64,000 nt of DNA, from the NCBI RefSeq assembly GCF_013363975.1, contig NZ_JABWGN010000005.1, positions 546,338 to 610,337 of the forward strand, in the 5' to 3' direction. The position numbers and the translations under genes were made by a program. This document shows positions 42,336-55,159 of this stretch, piece by piece. Position 1 is the first letter of the stretch. Every line of letters starts with the position of its first letter. The notes beneath the pieces are model-generated. The model searched no databases, was not told the origin of the DNA, and was given only the letters and a program-made list of their open reading frames with translations. The stretch is from Nonomuraea montanisoli (GTDB lineage: Bacteria > Actinomycetota > Actinomycetes > Streptosporangiales > Streptosporangiaceae).

Positions 42336-43565
42336 GTGCATGTCGCCCACCTGTCGCTGACCGACTTCCGGTCCTACGCGTCCGTGGAGCTCGGCCTGGA
42401 GCCGGGCGTCACGGCGTTCGTGGGGCCCAACGGCCAGGGCAAGACCAACCTGGTCGAGGCCCTCGGCTACGTCGCGACGCACTCCAGCCACCGGGTGGCC
42501 ACCGACGCGCCCCTCGTGCGGCAGGGGGCGAGCCGGGCGATCGTGCGCTGCGCCGTCCACAGGGACGACCGGCGGGCGTTGATCGAGCTGGAGATCAACC
42601 CGGGCAAGGCCAACCGCGCCCGGCTCAACCGCTCGCCCGTCCGCCCGCGCGACGTCATCGGGCTGCTGCGCACCGTGCTGTTCGCCCCCGAGGACCTCTC
42701 GCTGGCCAAGGGCGACCCCTCGGAGCGCCGCCGCTTCCTCGACGACCTGCTGGTGGCGCGGGCCCCCCGGTTCGCAGGAGTGCGCGCCGACTACGAGCGG
42801 GTGCTGAAGCAGCGGGGCGCGCTGCTGCGCACGGCCGCGCAGGCCCGTAGAGGCTCCAGGAGCCCCCGCAGGGCCGAGAGCGACTCCGGGTTCGCGGCGG
42901 CGGGCGCCGGCGACGTGACGGCCACTCTGGAGGTCTGGGACGCGCATCTCGCTCGGCACGGGGCGGAGCTCCTCCGGGCCCGGCTCGAACTGGTGGAGGC
43001 GCTGCGCCCGCTGGTCGCCGGCGCCTACGCCGCGCTGGCCCCCACGAGCGCCCCCGCGACCCTCGCCTACCGCAGCACGTTGTCCACAGGTGGGGACGAC
43101 GCGGAGGACGAAGTCGCCGGTGAACGGGGATCTTCCGATGCACAGACGTTATCCACAGACTTGGGGAAAACCCTTGAAGAGCGGATGCGCGAGCGGCTAT
43201 TGGAGGTGCGCGCGGCCGAGCTCGAACGCGGCGTGACGCTCGTCGGGCCCCACCGCGACGACCTCGTCCTGGGCCTCGGCGACCTGCCCGCCCGCGGCTA
43301 CGCCAGCCATGGTGAGTCGTGGTCGTTCGCGCTGGCACTGCGTCTGGCCGCGTACGATCTGCTGCGCGCCGACGGCGGTGACCCGGTGCTGATCCTCGAC
43401 GACGTGTTCGCCGAGCTCGACGGCCAGCGCCGGCGCCGCCTGGCCGAGATCGTCGCGCCCGCCGAGCAGGTTCTGATCACCGCCGCCGTGCCCGACGACG
43501 TGCCGTCCGAGCTGGCCGGCGCCCGTTTCGACGTCGTAGAGGGGAGTGTGACCCGTGTCCGGTGA
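42336..43565 (+). CDS. recF: DNA replication and repair protein RecF
   Basis: SMC-like ATPase that helps RecA load at gaps. The 409-residue product begins [20 protein letters not shown], has Walker A ([16 protein letters not shown]), [19 protein letters not shown], signature [14 protein letters not shown] and Walker B ([13 protein letters not shown]). Two non-family stretches are present: an insertion near residues 170-195 and one near 248-285 ([20 protein letters not shown]...). The latter encodes two perfect DnaA boxes (43081, 43149), the second through a rare TTA leucine codon. The GTG is 7 nt after TACCCT (42323-42328), so the message is probably leaderless. It overlaps dciA by 11 bp. Confidence 0.95.
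   Translation: MHVAHLSLTDFRSYASVELGLEPGVTAFVGPNGQGKTNLVEALGYVATHSSHRVATDAPLVRQGASRAIVRCAVHRDDRRALIELEINPGKANRARLNRSPVRPRDVIGLLRTVLFAPEDLSLAKGDPSERRRFLDDLLVARAPRFAGVRADYERVLKQRGALLRTAAQARRGSRSPRRAESDSGFAAAGAGDVTATLEVWDAHLARHGAELLRARLELVEALRPLVAGAYAALAPTSAPATLAYRSTLSTGGDDAEDEVAGERGSSDAQTLSTDLGKTLEERMRERLLEVRAAELERGVTLVGPHRDDLVLGLGDLPARGYASHGESWSFALALRLAAYDLLRADGGDPVLILDDVFAELDGQRRRRLAEIVAPAEQVLITAAVPDDVPSELAGARFDVVEGSVTRVR
43081..43089 (+). other. Perfect DnaA box inside recF
   Basis: TTGTCCACA, encoding Leu-Ser-Thr in a RecF insertion. Confidence 0.6.
43149..43157 (+). other. Perfect DnaA box inside recF using a TTA codon
   Basis: TTATCCACA, encoding Leu(TTA)-Ser-Thr, 68 bp from the previous box. 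Confidence 0.6.
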
Positions 43566-44340
43566 CGGCAAGCCGGCCCGCGGCATCTCCGCGGACGGCA
43601 AGGCAGCCCGTGGCATCCCGGCGGACGCCAAGCCGGTTCGTGGCGTCCCCGCGGACGGCAAGGCAGGTCGCGGCGTCCCCACTGATGGCCAACCGGTGCG
43701 TGGCGTCCCCGCGGACGGCAAGCCGGTTCGCGGCGTCCCCGCAGACGGCAAGCCGGCTCGCGATGTCACGTCCGGCTTGGGCCGCGCGGTCACCGGCGGC
43801 GCCACGACCGGCCCGGTCTCCGGCCCGGTCTCCGGCTCGGGGGCCGGGAGCGGCGACAATCCCACGGCGCGCGGCGCCGCCATGGCGCGGGAGAAGCTGG
43901 CCCAGGCCAAGGCCGACGCCGCCAAGCGCGGCCAGCTCCCCCGCCGCGAGCCGCGCCGCCGGGCGGCCGGTCCGCGCCGTGAGGGCGGCGATCCCCAGCT
44001 CTTCGGCCGCGCCATCCGCGACCTGCTGTCCGACCGGGGCTGGGAGCGTCCGGCGGCCGTCGGAGGTGTGTTCGGCCGCTGGGCCGACATCGTGGGTCCC
44101 GAGCTGGCGGCCCACACCAAGCCGGAGGGGTTCGAGGACGGCGAGGTGCTGATCGCGGCCGACTCCACGGCCTGGGCGACCCAGGTGCGGCTGCTCGCGC
44201 GCACGCTGGTGCGCCGGCTCAACGAGGAGCTGGGCGAAGGCACGGTGACGCGGGTCAAGGTCAAGGGGCCGCAGCACGGCCCGCGTCCCAAGGGGCTGCG
44301 GGTCACGGGGAGCCGGGGACCGGGCGACACGTACGGCTGA
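43555..44340 (+). CDS. dciA: DUF721 protein, DciA-type helicase loader
   Basis: DciA recruits or loads the replicative helicase DnaB in bacteria lacking DnaC. The 261-residue product has a C-terminal DUF721 domain (about 150-250: [60 protein letters not shown] with the KH-like fold). The N-terminal 72 residues are seven copies of a decapeptide of the form [10 protein letters not shown], followed by a Gly/Ser linker and a basic stretch ([15 protein letters not shown]). GTG start inside the end of recF. The repeats are unlike the short N-termini usual in this family. Confidence 0.9.
   Translation: MSGDGKPARGISADGKAARGIPADAKPVRGVPADGKAGRGVPTDGQPVRGVPADGKPVRGVPADGKPARDVTSGLGRAVTGGATTGPVSGPVSGSGAGSGDNPTARGAAMAREKLAQAKADAAKRGQLPRREPRRRAAGPRREGGDPQLFGRAIRDLLSDRGWERPAAVGGVFGRWADIVGPELAAHTKPEGFEDGEVLIAADSTAWATQVRLLARTLVRRLNEELGEGTVTRVKVKGPQHGPRPKGLRVTGSRGPGDTYG
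43561..43770 (+). repeat. Seven 30-bp coding repeats at the start of dciA
   Basis: Residues 3-72 are seven 10-residue units ([70 protein letters not shown]). DNA of each unit is 30 bp, close to GCGGACGGCAAGCCGGTTCG plus TGGCGTCCCC. Unit 5 differs most and keeps T- and A-ending codons (ACT GAT ... CAA). Confidence 0.92.
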
Positions 44341-44371
44341 GCGTGGGCGGCCGGCGGGGGCGTACGGGTTT

Positions 44372-44670
44372 CCACAGGGTGGGGACTCGCAGGACCGCGA
44401 CACGCGGAGTGCGCCCCCCAGACGTCGTCCACAGGGCGGGGATTCACAAGAGGGGGACGCCAGAAGCACGGTCCCCCAGACCTCGCCCACCTGGTGGGAC
44501 TCGTCGAACGGAGACATGCGGAGCGCGGTCCCGCAGGGCGTCGTCCACAGGATGAGGTCAGACAAAGCCGAGGTTGATGGGCGTTTCCGCAAGTCGCATC
44601 CACAGAGGGCTCACAAGGCGGCGCCTCACAGAGCGAGAGCACACAAGCCGCAGAGCGCTGTCCACAGGCC
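44372..44670. repeat. Degenerate ~58-bp array, each unit with a DnaA-box core
   Basis: CCACAGG-type cores recur at 44372, 44429, 44487 (degenerate, CCACCTGG), 44545, 44600 and 44662: spacing 57, 58, 58, 55, 62. Flanks also repeat: GGTGGGGACTCGCAGG, GGCGGGGATTCACAAG, GGTGGGACTCGTCGAA after the core, and CGCGGTCCC or GCACGGTCCCC before the next. The cores are GTTTCCACA, TCGTCCACA, TCGTCCACA, GCATCCACA and CTGTCCACA, i.e. near-consensus DnaA boxes, all in one orientation. Lies in the 1-kb gap between dciA and gyrB; no gene supported there. Confidence 0.75.
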
Positions 44671-44797
44671 GAGTCTCAGCAGGCATCGCATCGTAGGCGC
44701 CGCAGGCCCCGTCGCCAGGGCGAGTTCTCCCCGGGACGCGGGCGCTCGCAGGGTGCGGGTGTCACAGTCACAGGGGCGGTCTCGCAAGGCGCATTCC

Positions 44798-44888
44798 CAC
44801 ACCGCGTCCTCACACCGCGTCCTCACACCGCGTCCTCACACCCCATCCCCACATCGCGTTGCCACCCCGCATCCCCGCACCGCATCCC
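44798..44888. repeat. 13-bp tandem array upstream of gyrB
   Basis: CACACCGCGTCCT occurs three times without change (44798, 44811, 44824), then four diverged units (CACACCCCATCCC, CACATCGCGTTGC, CACCCCGCATCCC, CGCACCGCATCCC) in the same 13-bp register to 44888. Confidence 0.9.
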
Positions 44889-45176
44889 CGCACAACGAGT
44901 CTTCGTACGACGGGACGTCGACGGGCGACCCCAACGACCAGGCGCTGCACATGCCCCGGAACCCCTCAGGGCCCCAGGGCGGCCGAGGCCCTGCCACCGC
45001 GGGGGTCGCGGGCCGTACGCGATCATGAACGGAGAGCCCGACAGCGGCCGAAAACCGATCAGAAGCCCGCAGGCGCGATGACCCCACGCCCGTGGGGGGG
45101 AAGGCTTGGCCGGGGGGTCATCGAGCGACAGAGCATTACAGGGGCGTTCAATGCCACCTTGGGCGCTCGGACCCGG

Positions 45177-47300
<2,124 letters not shown>

Positions 47301-47321
47301 CCAGAAGAAGGATCATCACCT

Positions 47322-49838
<2,517 letters not shown>

Positions 49839-49841
49839 GTC

Positions 49842-50546
49842 ATGAGCGCCCAGGGTGGTAGCCCCAGCGCGAGGACGAAGGCGGCTCGGGATAACGGGCA
49901 GAAGCCTAAGAAGTCCGTGGAATCCGAGACCTTTGACAAGCCCGACGAGGACAACGCCACGGCCGTGCACCCGATGCCGACTGCGCCGCCGTCCCCTTCG
50001 GCCCCGCAAGCCGGGCCCAAGCCGGGCCCCGCGGGCGCCAAGCCGGGGCAGGCGGAGCAGGACGGCAAGGGATCAGGCATCCGGCCGTCCCTGGCGTCCG
50101 AGGCGCCGCCGAAGCTTGAGCTGGGGTCGTCGTCTTCGAAGAAGAAGTCCTCGTCGGGGGCCCGACTCCCCCGCAAGGCCCACCTGGTGCTGCGCCGCAT
50201 CGAGCCGTGGTCTGCCATGAAGTTCAGCTTCGTGGTCTCGCTCGTCTGCTTCGTGGTGCTCTTCGTCGCGGTGGCCGTCCTGTACGGCGTGCTGTCCGCG
50301 CTGGGCGTCTTCGACTCGATCGTCGACCTGGTCAACCAGCTCGGCCAGGGCGAGCAGGGCCAGACGGCGCTGCCCATCGACATCGCCTCCTGGTTCGAGC
50401 CGGTCCGCATCCTGGGCTACACCGCCCTGATCGGCGCGGTGAACGTCGTCCTCATCACCGCCCTCTCCACGCTGGGGGCCGTCATCTACAACGTCGCCTC
50501 CGACCTGGTGGGCGGCGTCGAGGTGACCTTCAGCGAGGCCGAGTAG
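49842..50546 (+). CDS. DUF3566 transmembrane protein
   Basis: Actinobacterial membrane protein conserved directly after gyrA; function unknown. The 234-residue product has a disordered N-terminus of about 110 residues (rich in Pro, Ser, Lys), then ARLPRKAHLVLRRIEPWSAM, a first helix (SFVVSLVCFVVLFVAVAVLY), a loop (FDSIVDLVNQLGQGEQ) and a second helix (ILGYTALIGAVNVVLITALS) ending in YNVASDLVGGVEVTFSE. The C-terminal part defines DUF3566. Begins 3 bp after gyrA and ends in a strong terminator. Confidence 0.92.
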   Translation: MSAQGGSPSARTKAARDNGQKPKKSVESETFDKPDEDNATAVHPMPTAPPSPSAPQAGPKPGPAGAKPGQAEQDGKGSGIRPSLASEAPPKLELGSSSSKKKSSSGARLPRKAHLVLRRIEPWSAMKFSFVVSLVCFVVLFVAVAVLYGVLSALGVFDSIVDLVNQLGQGEQGQTALPIDIASWFEPVRILGYTALIGAVNVVLITALSTLGAVIYNVASDLVGGVEVTFSEAE

Positions 50547-50554
50547 CCGGACGA

Positions 50555-50586
50555 GCTCGCGCCGCCCGACCGAGGGCGGCGCGAGC
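50555..50586 (+). terminator. Terminator of gyrB-gyrA-DUF3566
   Basis: GCTCGCGCCGCCC (50555-50567) and GGGCGGCGCGAGC (50574-50586) form a perfect 13-bp stem with a 6-nt loop, 9 bp past the stop codon. Confidence 0.85.
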
Positions 50587-50670
50587 ACCGGCGCGGACAC
50601 GGTAAGCTTTTCCTCGTCCGCGCAACCGGTTCGCGTTGGTGAATCCGATGCGATACGGTGCGGTGTGCGC

Positions 50671-50747
50671 GGGGCTATAGCTCAGTCGGTTAGAGCGCTT
50701 CCCTGATAAGGAAGAGGTCCCAGGTTCAAGTCCTGGTAGCCCCACCA
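50671..50747 (+). tRNA. tRNA-Ile (GAT)
   Basis: 77 nt including encoded CCA. Acceptor stem GGGGCTA/TAGCCCC, D-arm with GCTCAGTCGGTTAGAGC, anticodon loop CTGATAA (anticodon GAT), T-arm GTTCAAGTC. Its place after gyrA is conserved in actinobacteria. Confidence 0.97.
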
Positions 50748-50750
50748 ACG

Positions 50751-50786
50751 AAAGCCCCGAAGCGATCAAGCTCCGGGGCCTTTTTT
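50751..50786 (+). terminator. Terminator after tRNA-Ile
   Basis: GCCCCGAAGC (50754-50763) pairs with GCTCCGGGGC (50770-50779) with one mismatch, loop GATCAA, followed by six Ts (50781-50786). One of the few terminators here with a true U-tract. Confidence 0.9.
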
Positions 50787-50889
50787 ATTGCAGCCAGTAC
50801 TGCACCTCTTGATCGCTTTCTCCCGGCTCTCACCGTTCCGAGATGCGGCGGTGTGTCGGACGTCGTGAACACGGATCGGTCCGCGGTGA

Positions 50890-51132
50890 GGACGTAGATC
50901 TGCCCAGACCACCTACCGTCTGCGCGCTGGCTGCGCGTGCGGCCTGGGGTTCGGTGGTGTCGTCGGCCTCTTCGGCCAAAGTGCTCATGAGGCAGGGACC
51001 CCAATTGCGCTGGTCGGAACAGGCTTCATGCTTGGCGCCATTGCCATGGCGCTGGCCGAATTACGGAAACAGCAGCCTCCGGCGGGGACTCAGCTCCGGG
51101 ATGATCGCCAACAGGGGACCTTCCGTCCATGA
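50890..51132 (+). pseudogene. Remnant of a membrane-protein gene without a start
   Basis: An open frame of 80 codons with no start codon in its first half reads ...CGLGFGGVVGLFGQ, then AGTPIALVGTGFMLGAIAMA, LAELRKQQPPAGTQ. The hydrophobic-then-basic pattern is protein-like, and codons such as TTA and CAA are unlike the neighbours. It lies just after the tRNA-Ile terminator. Probably the 3' end of a lost or transferred gene; alternatively chance. The rest of 50787-51356 shows nothing I can support. Confidence 0.3.
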
Positions 51133-51356
51133 GCCGACAGGGTCGCTGTCTGGGTTGGTCAGGGCAGCCCAAGCCTCCAACCCTGACGTCGGGCGTTGAG
51201 TGGCGCGCGATGGCGCCCCAAGCCGACGGTTCAGCCTGCGACCTGGGAGAATACTTCACGAGAGCTGTCACAGGCCCGGAGGCTGCCCTGTCCTGGCCGG
51301 CGGACCGGGGACCGGTTGGTGCGGGGGTGCCCCGGGCGGACAGAAGGGGTCTTGCC

Positions 51357-52109
51357 ATGAAGATCGTCGTGATCGGCGGGACAGGCCTGATCGGGTCGAA
51401 GCTGGTGGCGAAGCTGAGGGAGCACGGTCACGAGGCGGTGGCGGCGGCCCCGAGCACCGGCGTCAACACCCTCACCGGGAAAGGGCTGGCCGAGGTGCTG
51501 GCCGGGGCGCAGGTGGTGGTCGACGTGTCGAACTCGCCGTCCTTCGAGCCGGCCGCGGTGATGGAGTTCTTCCAGACCTCCACGCGCAACCTTCTGGCCG
51601 CGGAAGCGGCGGCCAAGGTCGGTCACCACGTCGCGCTGTCGGTGGTGGGCACCGCGCGGATGCCGGAGAACGGCTACTTCCGCGCGAAGATCGCCCAGGA
51701 GGACCTGATCGAGAAGTCGGGCATCCCGTTCTCGCTCGTGCACTCCACGCAGTTCTTCGAGTTCGTCAGGGGCATCGCCGACGCGACCACGGACGGCGAC
51801 ACGGTGCGGATCGGGCCCGTGCTCTTCCAGCCCATCGCCGGTGAGGAGGTCGCCCAGGCGGTCGGCCGGGTCGCGGTCGGCGCACCGCTGAACGGCCGGA
51901 CCGAGATAGCCGGACCCGAGCGGTTCCGGATGGACGAGTTCTTCCGCGACGCCCTGGCTGCCTGGGGCGACCCGCGCACAGTGGTCACCGACTCTCAGGC
52001 GCGCTACTACGGCAGCGTGCCGGGCGAGCGGACCCTGGTGCCCGATGACGGCGCCGCTCTGGGCCGCATCCGATACCGGGACTGGCTCGGGCAGAGCGCC
52101 GCCACGTAG
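51357..52109 (+). CDS. NAD(P)-binding SDR/NmrA-type oxidoreductase
   Basis: Atypical short-chain dehydrogenase of 250 residues with one Rossmann domain. Begins MKIVVIGGTGLIGSKLVAKL (GGTGxIG nucleotide motif), followed by VVVDVSNSPSFE, HHVALSVVGTARMPENGYFR, AKIAQEDLIEKSGIPFSLV and HSTQFFEF. This is the NmrA-like/UDP-glucose-4-epimerase-like group often called NAD(P)H-binding or LysR-associated SDR; several members sense or use quinones. AAGGGG is 7 nt before the ATG. The longer open frame to 51129 has no homology. It begins an accessory segment after tRNA-Ile. Confidence 0.88.
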   Translation: MKIVVIGGTGLIGSKLVAKLREHGHEAVAAAPSTGVNTLTGKGLAEVLAGAQVVVDVSNSPSFEPAAVMEFFQTSTRNLLAAEAAAKVGHHVALSVVGTARMPENGYFRAKIAQEDLIEKSGIPFSLVHSTQFFEFVRGIADATTDGDTVRIGPVLFQPIAGEEVAQAVGRVAVGAPLNGRTEIAGPERFRMDEFFRDALAAWGDPRTVVTDSQARYYGSVPGERTLVPDDGAALGRIRYRDWLGQSAAT

Positions 52110-52296
52110 CGCGCTCCCCTCTTGTGGTACGCGGGCCCCTGGGAGCGAACGGTCCGGTCGTACTCACGTCGCAAGGTGTTCCTTGGCAGGGGATGCCGCA
52201 CAGGCGCATTCCGCTGGAGGTGGCCCCGCACAGGCCAGAGGGGGGTGGCTGAAGCGAGATCGTGCGTTCGGACAGGACGACGGAGGTGTATCGATC

Positions 52297-52737
52297 GTGT
52301 CGAAGAAGGACTCAGTGAACGGGCCCGCCACGCAGGAGAGCCTTGCGCTGTCGGGTGTCACCATGCTGGCGGACATCCAGCCGCCCTTCATCCCCGAAGG
52401 CGCTTCGGGGATGACCGTCCTCGTCGAGTGGCCTCCCGGCCACCCCGGCGCCGCTCCGCACCGCCATTCGGGGCCGGCCTTCGGCTACGTGATCGAGGGC
52501 GCGGTCCGGTTCGAGCTCGAGGGTGAGCCCGAGCGCGTGGTCAAGGCCGGTGAGACGTTCTGGGAACCGGGCGGCGACGTCATCCATTACCAGGACGGCA
52601 ACGCCCTGCCGGACGCTCCGACCACGTTCGTCGTCTTCATGCTGTGCGAGCCGGGCCGGCCCATGCTCACGTACGTTGCCGAGGAGGAACTGGCACAGCG
52701 CGCTCACCTGCGCGCCCCGCGCCCCGCCGCCCGCTGA
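52297..52737 (+). CDS. Cupin domain protein
   Basis: Single-domain beta-barrel protein of 146 residues. Cupin motif 1 is PGAAPHRHSGPAFGYVIEGA plus VRFELEGE, with the two metal-binding histidines and the glutamate; motif 2 is GETFWEPGGDVIHYQDGN. These keep the metal ligands, so it may be an enzyme (for example a quercetinase-like dioxygenase) or a small-molecule sensor. GGAGG lies 10 nt before the GTG 52297. A hexanucleotide repeat follows its stop. Function is not determined. Confidence 0.85.
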   Translation: MSKKDSVNGPATQESLALSGVTMLADIQPPFIPEGASGMTVLVEWPPGHPGAAPHRHSGPAFGYVIEGAVRFELEGEPERVVKAGETFWEPGGDVIHYQDGNALPDAPTTFVVFMLCEPGRPMLTYVAEEELAQRAHLRAPRPAAR

Positions 52738-52738
52738 T

Positions 52739-52780
52739 CCGCGTCCGCGTCCGGGTCCGGGTCCGGGTCCGGGTCCGGGT
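52739..52780. repeat. Hexanucleotide microsatellite
   Basis: GCGTCC twice, then about five copies of GGGTCC, then a CAGCGTCC end, just after the cupin stop. Likely length-variable. Confidence 0.85.
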
Positions 52781-52844
52781 CAGCGTCCGGGCGCAGCGAT
52801 CGTGAAATGACAGGTTGATGGCCTGAACTGAGCGGAGGTCGCTC

Positions 52845-53900
52845 ATGCCGCAGTTCATGCGCGCGCTCGTAGCCGGAAAGGTCGGCGAGCCGACCGATGT
52901 CCTGCGGCTGGAATCCCGGCCTGTTCCCGTGCCAGGAGCCGGTCAGGCGCTGATCCGGGTGAAGGCGACTCCGATTCACGCCAGTGATCTGCATGTACTG
53001 CGTGGCCGCTACGGTTTCTCCCCCGAATTTCCCGCTGTCGGCGGTCACATGGAGTGTGTGGGTCGCATCGAGGCCCTGGGCCCGGATACCGAGGGACTGG
53101 AGATCGGCGAGCGCGTGGTGGCCGTCGCGGTCCCGGCGGTGCCCGGGCCCCGGGTGGCCGGCACCTGGCAGGAATACCTTGTCGCCGACACGCGAAGGCT
53201 CCTGCCGGTTCCCGACCGTCTGAGCGACTCCAGCGCCTGTCAACTCGCCGTCAACCCGCTGACCGCGCTGCTCCTCGTGACTCGCGAACTCGACGTACAG
53301 CCGGGTGAATGGTTGTTGCAGACGGCCGCGGGCTCCACCGTCGGCCGGCTCGTCATTCAGCTGTCCAGGCATCTGGGCATTCCGACGATCAATGTCGTGC
53401 GGCGGCGCGACGCCGTCGAGGAGATCAGGGCGCTCGGTGGTGACGAGGTCATCTGCACAGAGGACGAGGACCTGGCGCAGCGTGTGGCTGAGACAGCAGG
53501 ACCGGCCGGCGTGCGTAAGGCCATCGACTGTGTCGCGGGCCAGGTGGGCGCCCAGGTGTCCCAGGCGTTGGCTCCGGGAGGAGAGGTCGTGGTCTACGGC
53601 GCGCTCTCCACTCATCGGCAGAGCGACCCGGCAGCGCTGACGATCCCGCTGCAGGCACGCTCGGTCATCTACGAGACCAAAGCAGTCCGTGGCTTCTGGC
53701 TGAATCGCTGGTTCGGCGCCGCCTCACCTGAGGATGCGCTGCGCGCGCTGTCCGAGGTTCGCGGTCTCGTCGCTGATGGAGTGCTGCACATCCCCCAGGG
53801 CCGGCCGTTTCCGCTCGAACGCTTCACTGAGGCCATCGCGCTCGCCGAAGCGCCCGCACGCGGCGCCAAGCCACTCTTCGTCTTCGAGGACGACAGGTAG
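52845..53900 (+). CDS. Medium-chain dehydrogenase/reductase (zinc-independent, enoyl-reductase-like)
   Basis: MDR-family NADPH oxidoreductase of 351 residues. N-domain: PQFMRALVAGKVGEPTDVLR, VKATPIHASDLHVLRGRYG and VGGHMECVGRIEALG. Coenzyme domain: PGEWLLQTAAGSTVGRLVIQ. The Asn-Pro segment LAVNPLTALLLV and the absence of the zinc cysteines place it with 2-enoyl thioester reductases (ETR/MECR group). It may reduce an enoyl-CoA or another activated double bond. GGAGG stands 6 nt before the ATG. Convergent with pstS. Confidence 0.87.
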   Translation: MPQFMRALVAGKVGEPTDVLRLESRPVPVPGAGQALIRVKATPIHASDLHVLRGRYGFSPEFPAVGGHMECVGRIEALGPDTEGLEIGERVVAVAVPAVPGPRVAGTWQEYLVADTRRLLPVPDRLSDSSACQLAVNPLTALLLVTRELDVQPGEWLLQTAAGSTVGRLVIQLSRHLGIPTINVVRRRDAVEEIRALGGDEVICTEDEDLAQRVAETAGPAGVRKAIDCVAGQVGAQVSQALAPGGEVVVYGALSTHRQSDPAALTIPLQARSVIYETKAVRGFWLNRWFGAASPEDALRALSEVRGLVADGVLHIPQGRPFPLERFTEAIALAEAPARGAKPLFVFEDDR

Positions 53901-53951
53901 GACGCGGCCCTGCCGGTGCGGCGAGGTACGGGCGGGGTGCCCGAGTTCCGT

Positions 53952-55022
53952 TCAGCCTGTGACGCCGAGCTGGGCGCGCACCCTGGCGAGGAGGTCGGGT
54001 GGGAGGGGCGCGTAGCCGTACAGGGAGAGGTAGGACTGGCCGGCGCCGCTCGCGGTGTAGCGCAGGAAGGTCCGCACCAGCGAGTCGGGTTCGTTCGAGC
54101 AAGTGATCTCGTAGGTGACCAGAATGATGGGATAGGCGCCCTTGGCCTTGGTCAGATAGTCGATCTTGACCACCGGACCGCCGTTCTCGTCGACGACCCG
54201 GGCGCCCTCCAGGGCGCGGGTGGCGCTTTGCGGCGAGAGCGCGACGAACTGGCCGGAAGCGTTGCGCACTGCGGCGGTACGCAACCAGACGTCGCTGGCG
54301 AACCCGTACTCCACGTACCCGATGGAATCCCTGGCCTGCCGGATGGCCTCGGTGATCCCCGCGGAGCCCGCAACACCCCGCCCCGCGCCGGTCCACTTCC
54401 GGGCCGGCTCGTTCGGCCAGCCGCCGGCCGCCTTGAGATAGGTGGTGAAGTTGTGGGTCGTACCAGAGTCGTCGGAGCGATGAAAGAGCCGGATCCGGCT
54501 GTACGGCAGGCGTCGGCCGCGGTTGTCGGCGGCGATCTCCGGAGCGTCCCATCTGGTGATCCGCCCGCTGAAGATGCCGGTCACAGTGGTGGGCGAGAGC
54601 TTCAGATCCGGCACGGACGGCAGGTTGTAGGCCAACGCGATCGGGCCGACCACCATGGGCAGATGCACCGCGCGGCCACCACAGCGCCTGTCGGCCGACG
54701 CCTGCTCGCCGGGTCGCATCGCAACGTCCGAGCCGGCGAACGCGGTGGCGCCCGCGATGAAGTCGCGGATGCCGGCCCCCGACCCGTTGGCCCGGTAGTC
54801 CACCCGCAGTTCGGGGTTGAGCCGGCGGAACTCGGCACGCCAGGCGTCCATCGCGCCCTTCTGCGCGGTCGAGCCGGAGCCGGAGATCGACGCGGCGACC
54901 GGCAGGCTCCGGGGCACGTCGTCGTGGGGCAACATCGCCGTCACGCTCAGGCCGCTTCCGCAAACGGCCAGGGTGACGGCAGTCAGCACACGCGGCCAAG
55001 CGGTCCATGTCCGTTTCGCCAT
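53952..55022 (-). CDS. Phosphate-binding PstS-family protein
   Basis: Extracytoplasmic phosphate-binding protein, 356 residues. Signal-like N-terminus (VLTAVTLAVCGSGLSVTAML) without an obvious lipobox right after it. Binding loop ISGSGSTAQKGAMDAWRAEF, the second loop NGSGAGIRDF, AFAGSDVAM, and C-terminal SSTTHNF-like RSDDSGTTHNFTTYL and AGSAGITEAIRQARDSIGYV, all PstS hallmarks. No pstCAB genes lie nearby, so it is a solitary binding protein, perhaps for sensing or a distant transporter. The exact start is supported by homology more than by a ribosome site. Confidence 0.88.
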   Translation of the reverse strand: MAKRTWTAWPRVLTAVTLAVCGSGLSVTAMLPHDDVPRSLPVAASISGSGSTAQKGAMDAWRAEFRRLNPELRVDYRANGSGAGIRDFIAGATAFAGSDVAMRPGEQASADRRCGGRAVHLPMVVGPIALAYNLPSVPDLKLSPTTVTGIFSGRITRWDAPEIAADNRGRRLPYSRIRLFHRSDDSGTTHNFTTYLKAAGGWPNEPARKWTGAGRGVAGSAGITEAIRQARDSIGYVEYGFASDVWLRTAAVRNASGQFVALSPQSATRALEGARVVDENGGPVVKIDYLTKAKGAYPIILVTYEITCSNEPDSLVRTFLRYTASGAGQSYLSLYGYAPLPPDLLARVRAQLGVTG

Positions 55023-55159
55023 TTCAGGAGGCTATGAAGGGATGGTTTCGGTCCAGTGAACCCTTTGCCGAACTCCCGGCTCCGAACGGTCATCGAACCG
55101 GCAAGCCGTCTGTCGACTTCTGGCACCGCCTTCTCAACGTGCTTTCCACCGCCGGGCGA

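Noticed and set aside
44516..45028. Rightward 170-codon frame upstream of gyrB
   Set aside because: It translates the tandem repeats into His/Ser/Arg/Pro-rich sequence with no start signal.
50671..50818. Complete integrative element or att site at tRNA-Ile
   Set aside because: No integrase gene and no second copy of the tRNA 3' end was found in the window; only an inverted repeat and a gene remnant remain.
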